Source of the DNA: Bombus terrestris
Lineage: Eukaryota > Arthropoda > Insecta > Hymenoptera > Apidae
DNA length: 64,000 bases
Reading direction: 5' to 3'
Assembly: GCF_910591885.1 (NCBI RefSeq)
Contig: NC_063276.1
Coordinates: forward strand, 8,370,001-8,434,000
The notes under the pieces: model-generated
Database searches by the model: none
What the model was told of the DNA's origin: nothing
What the model saw: the letters and a program-made list of their open reading frames with translations, nothing else
Translations under genes and position numbers: made by a program
Part shown: positions 1 through 10,634 of the stretch, piece after piece
How the letters are laid out: each line of letters begins with the position of its first letter
How positions within the stretch are numbered: position 1 is the first letter of the stretch

Positions 1-1279
1 GAGGGAAATGAAAGTCATAGGAAACGGGTTGTCGCAAAGGGACAGAATTATAGAAATTTATTTTGACGTTTCTATGAGTCGTGGCTGTATTTAGGATAAA
101 GAAAAATATTACATTTTTCGTGGGTATTTAAATGGACTAGTTACTGTATATTTAATAAGAAACTTAACAAGCGAATGATGTAATCAATATTACTGTAAAG
201 TATTAAATACATTTTCCACTGTTTTTTTTTTTTTTTATTATTTTAACAATGAAACTATCAATGTTTACCGTGTACCTAAATATATTATACGTATGTGGTT
301 ATAAATATATTATTTTGTAATATCGCGGATAGATGTGTCCTATCTGGTGGAGCTTTTTTCCTAAAAAGAAGCTATAATGTAAATGCTATATTTAGCTGTA
401 TGACTTCGTAAGATCGATCTACTTATGTCAATTGGAAGCTTTATGCTTCGTTAACATTTTGTTTCGTAGGAGGCTACGGTCAATGTTTATTAAATATTGA
501 AGTACCAGTTTCAAAGGTTAGAAAATTAGGGAATCACGGTTTATCGATATTTCTTGCAAATTAGATTAACGTACTGTATATAGTAATAATATTTGTTAGA
601 GCTAAAGAGTTGTTAAACAAACAAAGGTGCGGAATAAATATTAATTCTATTTAATTTCTACACGCTTATTGTTAAATACTCTCCGAATCGTATCGTCTTA
701 GCGTTTCGATTATTAATGAAATACTCTTAAAATTTGTCTGTCAGATTTTCCAATCTTCACACTTTTTTGAAACAAAAATATTTTTGTAAAAATGTGAATA
801 AAGTTTTACAAAATAAAACTTTCCTCTCTCAAAGTATATTGTCCAAATTTTCATAATTAACTATCTATCAGTTAGTCGTTACAGATAAACACGGGGCTCT
901 TGAGTGACGTTGACGTATTCCTTGTTTCATTTTAAATTTAGCATAGCGTTTAATCGTAGCTATAGCAAGGGACGAAGAATTGGCAATAGAAAACGTTTCT
1001 CATAACCGTGAAAACCTAACAAAAATCGATAGAGTTACGATAGAATATAGAATTAATAAACAAAACCTTTTTCAATCACAATATTCTGAATAATTTAAAA
1101 AAAAAATCATTGATCAGAATAAAAACAAGTCGTCGATAAAGTGTTAATTTCTTCTAATCTGTCGATCAAATTAACCAATCTTCATCGATCTATACGGTTC
1201 CATTACCATCAATGAATACCACCTTCCGTAAAGTCAGAAAGAATTTTAAAATACACCTTAATTGCACGTCGTTTTCCCA
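1..1279. other. AT-rich sequence, nothing recognised
   Basis: Low-complexity AT-rich DNA with a short poly-T run near 225. No coding frame, RNA gene or repeat structure could be supported. Confidence 0.5.
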
Positions 1280-1745
1280 TTGATTCTGCCTCTAAGCGCC
1301 GGATAACGCTACCCTCTATTTTTACAAACTCACACGGTCGCCCTTTCATGGCAGAACGCGAGACCCGAATTTAACTTAGTCGAAGGGGCGGAACGACAGT
1401 TCGGTGGACTGTAATTAAGCGTCAGATAACGAAACGACACGCGGGGGTGGTTTTGCAGCCGCCCTGTGTTCATGAATCCGACCCTTCAACTTGACTGCCT
1501 TTGGCTTATCTGGTCACCGTATCGATTTATGCGAAACGCCGCAGGACCGCACCGGAAACGAAAACTCTTTGGCCCAAGTTGCACACCCACGACCGGAAAT
1601 CGTGGACACGCCGCACCGTTTCAACTGGGATGGAGGCGGCTATTCGTTACAATTGGTCTTTTCTCGGTTAACTGATCTCGGGGAAGTTGGCGATAAGAGA
1701 GAAACTCGAATTCGGGCTTCCAGTGTCGATATTTCCGTGAAACAA
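1280..1745. other. GC-rich island without a supported gene
   Basis: There is a sharp rise in G+C and CpG relative to both flanks. Two overlapping plus-strand frames of 69 and 86 codons cover the same bases in different phases. Neither resembles a known protein, and one begins with GTG. This could be a cis-regulatory element or an unrecognised exon. Confidence 0.3.
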
Positions 1746-3949
1746 ACCTAATTGACAAATTTATTTATTCTTTCTCCTTTTTTTTTTTGGTTTTGGTTTT
1801 AACGTCGCTTCAACATAGGAGGCCATCAGTGGACTACGGATTTTTATGTAAATTTATATTTCTAAGACGAATATAACGTATCTTGAACTTTCTCGCGATA
1901 GCTTCTATCTTCTATCTTACACATACACCGTATAAAGAATCTTTCATTAAATTTCATAAAACATTTTTATGTCAGACATTATATGTCCTATTTTACGACT
2001 TTATCACTTAAGAGAAGCTTTAAGAAACTTTACAAATCTATCTTCACTCTTTTCATCTCATTGAAAAGACTTTCTTCCTGTATTTCGTAAAAAATTACAA
2101 ATTGCAGATTTTTTTACTTTTTATATTCCTACTTGTACTTCAATTTCTCATTGCTTCTATAATTAGTGTAAAAGGTGATATCTTTGAATATTTGTTAAAG
2201 ATCTTAGAAATTGCTTTAGTACGTTCCATGAAACATTACCGACTCTTTCACTCTTTTTTAGCCTTTCATCCTTTTATAATATTAACATAAAAGATTGTAA
2301 GACTTCAAGAATTTATATTAGAAGCCAAAAGTAATTCTTAATTATACCTTCTAGCTGTTATCGACATTCTTCAATCCCGTTTGGAGAATTTCATTTTTAA
2401 AACAATTAATAAATTTCATTGATTCCAAAGCATATTCATCGGTACATTATTTTCTTAAACATTTCAGAATATTTCTTATACCATTTGTCTTGTATAATAT
2501 CCGTAGATATATTTCAAATAAATATATAAACTGAAAAATTAGAAACAATCTCTCTCTTTCAAATTTTAAAATAAGTTTCTTTTTGAGAATATTAAATGAA
2601 ATTATATATACAAAACGCATAGATGTTACTTTCCTTAACGTTGAAAAATATTCTTCGATATTTACGGACACGTACAGTTAAGATTTTAATATTTGTAAAC
2701 ACAAATTCTAAATAAATACATAACGCGATATATTGAAATATAAAAAAATGATTATTTTCTTTTAACTTATAATAAATTCCTAGAAAAGATAAAAATATGT
2801 AAACCCCTATCAAGCGATGTATTTTACCTAGGAAGAAGAAGAGGAAAATAAGGTATATCTTAGCTCAGTATCGAGCACGGTTCCCCGAGACACGGTGAAG
2901 ATTAGATCTGAATTCGAACAAGTACACGTAATGCCTCGTTAAATATTAAATTCGATGCACACCGGTGTAGAAGCAGCGAGGAGCAGCCTGGCTAAGTGAA
3001 TTTCCGAGTAACGCCACCATTTACATTCGCTAGCAAACAAAATCTACATTATATCTCTTCCTGAAGCGTAATCGTTCCTTTCGGCTAGCGCCGTTATGCA
3101 GTTTCGCGAAACAACTACCGTTCAAAGAACGTTGCAGGAAAGTTCACTTTAATGCAGGCAATGGGAAAATGCTTTTCCCTCGCTCTCGAACAATCAGGAT
3201 TATTTCAACGTATTGAGATTCCTTTACGACGTGGATTCTGTTAAGTGGATTTAAGAAATCGTCTAAGGACGAATAACTTGTAAAAGTAGAATTTCTTTAT
3301 AATTTTTCATATTTTAAGCAAGATTAATATTCCAAACTGGAGAAGACGATAAAAGGAATAAAGAAATACAAATTCATAAATATAGATATATATAGACGAA
3401 AGTTGCAATTTTTCGACGAATTTGCGATTAGCAAAATGATGACTTCAAGAAATCGTTTTAAGATCAATGAATTACTTGGGAACAGAGAAACTACTCTAAT
3501 TTTTAAAACGAAACATTAATTTACGAACGAAGTATGACGAAAGAACATAGAACATGCTAATAAAATTTCTTGTTATGTACTTCATGATTCTTTTCTAAAG
3601 ACCTGTTAACTGTTAACGAGAAACTGCCCGTTTAGAAAAAAGCTACATCTTCGTATAAAATTTTTACTAGATACGTCATAACTTTCTATTAAAGTATCGT
3701 TAAATATACATCTCAACCGTCGTTAAAAGTTGTGTCTACAAAAAGTATCCCATTAAAAAGCGTTTTATTCAAGTATCAAACTCCTTCTCTGAAAAATATT
3801 ATCGTCACCAACATCGGTAGGATATTTATTTAATAAAAATTGTTATTACCATATCTACATATATATTTAACCTATACTTTATATATATACTTTGCCATCC
3901 TTTCGATTTATTACGTGTTCGGAAAATAAGATTTGATGGAAAAAATGAC
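1746..3949. other. AT-rich intergenic sequence
   Basis: Apart from a moderately GC-richer segment near 2860-3200, I see only AT-rich DNA with short spurious frames. Confidence 0.4.
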
Positions 3950-4275
3950 TCCTTACCGAGTAATTGAGAGATTATTAAATTAATACGGAAACATTAGCAA
4001 AATGAGTAAATTAATTACGGGAACCGGGAAAATTACACAAATTACTAAATTACTTACGAAGATACCGAAATTTTCAGGATTACCGGAATTATCAAACTAA
4101 TTCGACGAAATTACAGGAGTTTCCAAACTGATTACATACTCACCGCGAAATGTCGAAAATTACACAAGTTTCCAAATTAACTACAAAATTACCGAAATTA
4201 CCAAAATTATAGAAGTTACGAAATTCATTGCCAATCTTACCGATATTATCCAATTAATTCTAAAATTAAATACCA
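3950..4275. repeat. degenerate tandem array built on AAATTACCGAAATTA-like words
   Basis: Phrases such as AAAATTACACAAATTACTAA (about 4028), a diverged GAAATTACAGGAG phrase (about 4107), AAAATTACACAAGTTTCC (about 4157) and AAAATTATAGAAGTTACG (about 4203) recur every 45-80 bp. The whole tract is dominated by ATTACC/AATTAC words. It looks like an old, heavily mutated minisatellite. Confidence 0.55.
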
Positions 4276-4439
4276 TAATTACCAAAGGGGAAGGGAGGAT
4301 CGTTCACATAAATGCGGTAGGAATTTTATCAATTCGATCAATCATTTGAAAATGTTAAAAATTCGTCTTCCTCGTTTCTTATCGCAACACGACGAACGAA
4401 ATCTTACAAGGAACAAGGAGAGGGATGAACGAAAGTTTC

Positions 4440-4710
4440 CAGTCGAAGTTTTACCCTGGTAAGACCGACGGCTGATCGATAATCGGCTTAAAATAGCGTC
4501 GTGATATTAAAATTAAAATTTGCACCGGTTCAACCCCTAAATTTAGGGTTGCGTTTCAAGCGGACGGAGGCTCGTGTACTACGAGCATGTCGGCCGATAA
4601 ACACGCGGTTTTATCGCGACCACTCTTGCTCTCTAATCTTGATCGAATGCTCATGTTTATTCCGAACGAGCATTCGCCGAAGCGGACCGAGGACATTTTT
4701 AATTAATAAT
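4440..4710. other. GC-rich island with palindrome and hairpin
   Basis: The island contains the perfect palindrome CCCTAAATTTAGGG (4535-4548). It also has a perfect 9-bp stem, CGAATGCTC at 4644-4652 pairing with GAGCATTCG at 4668-4676 across a 15-nt loop. A plus-strand frame here starts with GTG and is not convincing as coding. Confidence 0.45.
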
Positions 4711-5610
4711 AAATCTAATTCCGCGAAATCGACATCGTAAAATACAAGCTAATGTGTTGGGAGGATTTGTGCGTTAGTCATTATTGGTCAGCCGTGTAAT
4801 TAGCACATATATGGTTATTTATCCTTTGCTTTTCTCTCGCTTTATTCACTTCTGTTTCTAGTTTCTAGTTTCTGTGAAATAAAATTAGTTTCGTTGAAAA
4901 ATTCGAAAATTGCGTTTGACGGTTAAGTTGGCTTTTTATTTTAACTCTATAGCGTAATTACACATCGTTGTAATTTCGCGTTAAAATTGTCTTCACTATT
5001 TTCGATTAATCAATTTTAAGATATCTAATTCGAAGGTAAGGTTCGTTAATATTTTGCAATCTATTTTGTAACTAAAACTCTCTGGCCGATATAATTTTAT
5101 TAAAAATTTCATCCGCAGCAATTTCCATTATTTCAAATTATTTATAATTCAAGTTGCTTTCGTTTCGCCTGTACGTATTATATTTTCACTGTCGAATATA
5201 TGTATATCGTATTGGAAAATTGCAAGCTGCCAAAACTCGCTGAAAAGTTAACGATAACCTGAGGAGGAAGTTTGTGCGTCAGGAAATTGTCAGGCGGTGA
5301 AACTTGTCAAAACTTGCACGTAGTTGGATCGCGAAATGTCAAAAACCTCACGGGGAACTTCACATATCGTGAGATTGCGAGACGTTGAAGATTTCCGTAC
5401 TTGTTCCCTCGGGGAAAAACTCGAAAATTGCTAAATGGTAAATTTTATTTTTCAATTCTTAAAGCTTTCCCATCGTACAAGCTTTCATGCACCTATCATT
5501 TAATTACTTTCACTTTAATTTTCCTGTTTTTCCGAGTGATGAGAACAATGGTAGAATAGCTTGCTGTCGGAACAAAAGCGTCATGATTTTCGTGGGTAAT
5601 TACTTTACAA

Positions 5611-5621
5611 TGCTGCTGCTG

Positions 5622-5670
<49 letters not shown>

Positions 5671-5729
5671 CACTACTACTACTACTACTACTACTATTAC
5701 TACTACTACTACTAATAATAATAATAATA
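5611..5729. repeat. compound trinucleotide microsatellite (TGC)n(TAC)n(TAA)n
   Basis: Roughly four TGC units are followed by about thirty TAC units with one CAC interruption, then ATA/TAA units. The long poly-leucine frame through it is an artefact of the repeat. Confidence 0.9.
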
Positions 5730-5835
5730 CCAAAGACTCTACTTTAGAGTCTGAACGTTAACATCCAGGTCGATTCCTTTTAACAATTGCAACAGTGATG
5801 CAAATTTTCTAATTAATTAAGCTAATATTCTGTTA

Positions 5836-6044
5836 GGTCATCCCATAAGTTCGTGCCGATTTCTGTGTATACATTTCATGTGTCGATTTGTAAACATACG
5901 GCGATAAGAGACCAATGCACTTGAAAAATGGGAAGAAGTTGTACAACGAGAGGGGGATTACATTTTTTCATGAAACTGAAAGATATGTAAACAATCTTAA
6001 CATATATAACCGCTCGAAAAACGGAACGAACTTATGGGATGAGC
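5836..6044 (+). mobile_element. internally deleted mariner element (MITE-like)
   Basis: The 209-bp element is flanked by TA on both sides (5834-5835 and 6045-6046), the expected target duplication. The terminal inverted repeats are GGTCATCCCATAAGTTCGTG on the left and, read as reverse complement, GCTCATCCCATAAGTTCGTT on the right, with two mismatches in this stretch. Internally, a plus-strand remnant reads ALEKWEEVVQREGDYIFS then stop, like the C-terminal end of mariner transposases. The catalytic region is absent, so the copy is non-autonomous and could move only if helped in trans. Confidence 0.85.
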
Positions 6045-6129
6045 TAATAATTAAGCACAGGGAAGAATTTCCTCAGTTCTTACCGAATTAAATCCGAAGT
6101 CTCACGTTCGTCTATGTATCGCTCACTAT

Positions 6130-6594
6130 CTTCAGGCCATGGTTTCACCGCGTTTCGGTCGCTCGACAGCGCAGTTGGAGTTGACATTCAGCGAGCGAGT
6201 ACGCTAGTTGGCCGTTGTCTCGCGTTCGTTGAAAACGAATCAGTGTGCATATTTTCGACATTTCCGTTTTAGGATTCTTGTTGGACGCCCGTTCAGTCTA
6301 GCACGGTCAGTTTTTTACGAGCTTTCGAATCGTCAACGTGATCTCCATCGGTCGCGAGGTTCGTTTAGTCTCTCAGCGATCTGAGAGACAGTCTCGTCTG
6401 AGTTTTCGACTTATTAAATGTTTCCAAGCATTCGTGGAGTAAAGTAGCGTTCAATTGATCGTGACCATCAGTTGTTAGTATCAGTGAAGCTTTATGTTTT
6501 CGAACGATCTTACTTAAGATTAACTCTGAACGATCGGAGAGTCAAGTATCGTCGTAGCCGTGTTAATAAAATTCTGCCGTAGTTAATTCGGCGG
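6130..6594 (+). promoter_or_regulatory. putative TATA-less promoter and 5' non-coding exon ending at a splice donor
   Basis: This is a GC/CpG-rich block with several Inr-like TCAGT words (near 6240, 6294 and 6306), no long open frame, and a GGCGG/GTAAGA donor at 6594/6595. Such blocks are typical of insect 5' UTR exons. If real, the transcript runs rightwards, opposite to the jeb-like gene. Its next exon is unknown; the segment at 8336-8514 is one candidate. Confidence 0.35.
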
Positions 6595-8335
6595 GTAAGA
6601 AGTACAATGTAGTATCATCGAGATCAGATACGTGCACGTACATAATATTTTCAAAAATATTTGTTAAAACACCATTGTCGATGACATTTTCTGACCCCTC
6701 TCTTGATTCATTTTATAATGAAAAACCAGCAGCCTGGAATTTCACGAACCGGTATTAAACTGTCATAACATTTACATAACCTTCTCGAAATGGTAAAGTT
6801 ATTTTTACAACAAGTTTTACGTCACTGTTTCCAAGTTTAAACGTATATAAAAATATTACTCGAATAATTTGATATTTATAGGTTCAGTTACAAACTTGAT
6901 ATATTTGCGTTGTAATAAAATTTCCTTTTGCTGTGATAGTAACTAACAAGAGGAGAATATTTAATAAACAGTTTATTCGGAAATGTAGTCATTATACCTT
7001 GTAATATATTAATAAACTAAAACGATATCATGCGAAGTTTATAGAAAGAAATAATTATACATCAAAACGAGAACAAGAGGAAAGAAGGCTTATCTACTCA
7101 CTATTGATAACAAAATTATAAATTAATTAGAGGGAATTTGTGCTCTTCTTAAAATATTTGTATCAATAATAATAATAGTACAAGTTTTTCTACTTTAAAA
7201 TCTTCATAAAATTACAGTCTAACAAAATGAGACTTTGATTTACCAGATTTGGTTAATCATTAGAGAAAATTTGTCTATTAATGTATAAGATCATATTTCA
7301 TAATAATTATGGAATAATTGAACAAATGCTCACACACACAACTCCTATATAAAGAGAACCATAGACAAACATGATATTCGCAATTGTTAATAAACTTCAT
7401 TAACTCATGCTCTGATACGAATCTAATTTCATGTAAATATTCTAATTGGAAAAGTATTACATATTATACATTATAAAACACTTGTAATTAGCCATAAGGC
7501 TAATTTCTCTGATATAAATTAAATGTCGAAATTTTCAAGCGATAGGAAAAAGAAATAGTAATTATAAAATAATAATAATTAGTAGTAAAATGGAATAAAA
7601 ATCCGGTCTAAAGCAAAAGTTATGACTCTCTTTGTGTAGAATCTATCATACTGCTGCTCAACAAGAGGGAGGAAAAGGGAGAAAAAATACAATTGCAACG
7701 AGGTGTCTCAACGCAAACCTTTATTGTTACCTGTAAATTATAACACGTAGGTGGAATAAAGACAGAGAATCTGATCGAAATTTCGCTGTTAATCTTAGTT
7801 TAAATCGACGTAAGGTACAACGTATATAATTGTTTTGTCGAAACGATTAAAACGATCAGCTGCAACAGTTCAGAAAGCGTCGCACACGATACGTCTCTCA
7901 TATATTTTCATCATCGCATCGTCGCAGCTTATCATACACGTAGTACATATTACACTTGACGTGTAACGCACGCGCAATCGATCGTTTCTCCTGGATATAT
8001 GTTCTTTCAACGTTACACCAAAGCTCTTTTTCTCTTCGTTCAAGTTCTCCCTGGTTATCGTGCGATCGTCCGTCCCTTTCACGAAGTAAAAAGCCAGACA
8101 TCGTTGAAAAATTCCGAATAAAGCGTCTCGTAATACGAGAAACGATCGATCGATCGATCAATTGTTTCATGAAAAACACGCTGTCGTTTTGAAGTGTGTC
8201 AAAGTTACTTAGAGAGATATAGAATATATCTTCTCTTATAACGAGAATGCATGCAGTTCTTATATTTTTATAAACAGAATATTTTTATATTATGTTTGTA
8301 TAAACAAGGTGTTTACATGGTATTTTTATAAACAG
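6595..8335. other. AT-rich sequence with a stop-poor island at 7890-8190
   Basis: Mostly AT-rich. Around 7890-8190 frames on both strands are open simultaneously, and a GATC run (about 8145-8160) forms a simple self-complementary repeat. No protein was recognised. If the 6.59-kb donor is used, this would be intron. Confidence 0.35.
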
Positions 8336-8729
8336 AATAACGATATGTACCGATGTTGAAAGGTTCAAATAAAATGATGGATCGAATATATTGCACTTTC
8401 TTTGTCAAGTATTTCTGGCCAATCTTTAGAAATGGAACGCGCAACCGTCGAATCACGACCTTGGATTATTTTCTAGATACTGGCAATTCAGTCGAAAAAT
8501 ATATGGAAAAGCTCGTAAGTATTTATGTATATCGATCATTCAAGTTATAATTACACTGGAAAAATATTTCATCCGATGTTGTTTAATTTTCATTTTAAAT
8601 ATTAATAACGCTGAACGTTTCTCTTACATATTAATGAGATAAATACAGGTAGTGATTGTCTACTGGATTGAATCAGCGGTGCAAGTGGAGCGTCAGAATT
8701 TTACCAGCGACCTCCGCGGCAGAAATTGA
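8336..8729 (+). CDS. speculative two-exon small ORF (8353-8514 joined to 8649-8729), 80 residues
   Basis: An acceptor-like TTTTTATAAACAG precedes 8336. ATG at 8353 opens 54 codons that end in phase 0 at a perfect GTAAGT donor (8515-8520). A possible acceptor (AATACAG, poor pyrimidine tract) precedes 8649, where the frame continues for 26 codons to TGA at 8727-8729. The predicted product is basic and aromatic in its first half, has no clear signal peptide, and is not recognised. The second part overlaps a GC-rich motif cluster that may be regulatory. Weak points are the poor second acceptor, the lack of homology and the small size. It could equally be non-coding RNA or chance. Confidence 0.2.
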
Positions 8730-10570
8730 TTAATTATTAACAAAGCCGCTTGTTTTAAGCCGCGTTACATCCGCCGACTAATTAGCCGACATTTAGCGGC
8801 TGATTTCACAGGAAAATATTAAAAGTTACGATAACACTTAATTCACGGCTGGGAAGACTATGGTTTTTAAATCACCTGTTGAATGCGTTCGCCGAAAGTT
8901 CCACAGAGAAAACTGCTGAAAATACATAACTTTTCTATCTCGTTAAAAGCTCGAATATAATTTATTTATCACCTAAAAGAAACAGGAAAAAAGAAAGAGG
9001 CAAGTATTAATAAATGAAATAGAAAGCAATAGAAACAATAGCTCTTTTATATTTCGATTGACATATCGAATTACTTGAAAAACATTTCATTCGGATTTAT
9101 ATCCAATCTCGTATAGGTAAAAAATCATGGTTATTCATGTCCACTCTACATTTTCAATTTATTTCTTCATACATAGTAAACATATCTTTTTCTGGATTAT
9201 ACCACTCGTTCAAAAATACCCTATGTTAATTTATGCGTTGATTTATACATTTTCTTCTTATATGACGTTTCACTCGTTAAAGAATTTTTATTTCACGTTA
9301 TCTCGTTTATACCGCATTAATTTGCCAAACATTAATTTCCCTTTGACTTCCTTGCATCCCTTAATATCTTCACGGGATCATGTAACTTCAGCCTAACTCG
9401 CACGAAGTTAACTTCCGAGGAACGCATTTTCGCGATGTAATTAACGATTCACAAGCAAGTGCATAACTTCAATTGGATTCAAACGCCACTTTAATTACTT
9501 CTCACCGCGTCACGTAATACCAACCGGATTAAAACATTACCCAATTTTCATGCGTTTACACATCATCCTCTCGCGATCTATTCTTTTTGTTCGCTTTGAG
9601 TCGTTTGTCGCCAACTGATCCTATAATTTCAATTAAAGAGACCAAAATGTTACGATCTGGCTCGTTTTTCATTAAAATCCAACTTCCCAAATTTCGATAA
9701 AAATCCAACTTCCCTTGCTTTGTCTCGCTTTATCTACCCTTCACTTTAGCTTAGCCTAATTTTACGCGTTTAACTTTGCGTCATGGACATCGAATGACTG
9801 TTCTTTTTACACTTTTCACGACTATAGGTAAAACATAAAAATAATATCACTGGACGTGCCGATTTTTAATTGAACGAATTCAATTTAATTAATTCAAGTA
9901 CTAACGTAATTAGACCGTGACATTTATGCAAATTAATATTATTATAAATATAATTTGAAATATTCTACTTAGATAACGGATCGTTTCATTTATTAAGTAA
10001 TTGTTGTTGTAAGGAATATTCTATGTACATTGAATCTACATATTTTTGCATATTATGTTATCTTTTTCCAGCAAAACAGTTTGAACGATAAATCTCGAAT
10101 AATTTTCAGGTTATCAAAATTATAATAAGTTCTTTCTTTTACTGACAAATTCAACGGTGAATTTTTATAAAAGAAATATAACGCAGTATATGCAGAAATG
10201 GATGTTGCAAATCAAATCTCTAGATGTATTTCAACGGGCACAGGATTTATGTAGTAATTTAATATATCAAGCCTTAAAAATCAGGTATTCAATATTACGT
10301 GTGGTTATCGTATATCTATACTACCAAGAAAATCACGAAAGAAAAGTGTCGGGAGAACGTAGAAGAGTAAGAAAGCTCGATCTGGATGAAACAAGCATCG
10401 CACATTTATTCGAGAAGCATGAAAAAGAAACAGGCGAGATTCGGTCGAGATTCGGCGGCGTTTTGTCACGCGAAAAGGAAAAACGGCACCGGCCGAAAAA
10501 TTTACATAAAATGTTCTTTCTCCCACTCACTCTCTGTATCCTTTTTTACATTTTTTACATGTCTATACAT
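8730..10570. other. AT-rich sequence, no supported gene
   Basis: After the GCCG-rich cluster ending near 8802, the sequence is AT-rich. A 159-codon frame at 10157-10636 runs into the CT repeat and is not accepted as a gene. Confidence 0.35.
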
Positions 10571-10603
10571 CTCTCTCTCCCTCTCTCTCCCCCTCTCTTT
10601 CCC

Positions 10604-10634
<31 letters not shown>
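10571..10634. repeat. (CT)n microsatellite
   Basis: CT repeats with a few CCC and TTT interruptions, at the edge of a GC-richer patch (10380-10510). Confidence 0.9.

Noticed and set aside
388..405. TTAGCTGTATGA resembling the end of miR-9
   Set aside because: The seed region does not match and no hairpin is present.
5487..5747. Long poly-leucine open frame
   Set aside because: It is produced by the trinucleotide microsatellite; there is no coding signal outside the repeat.
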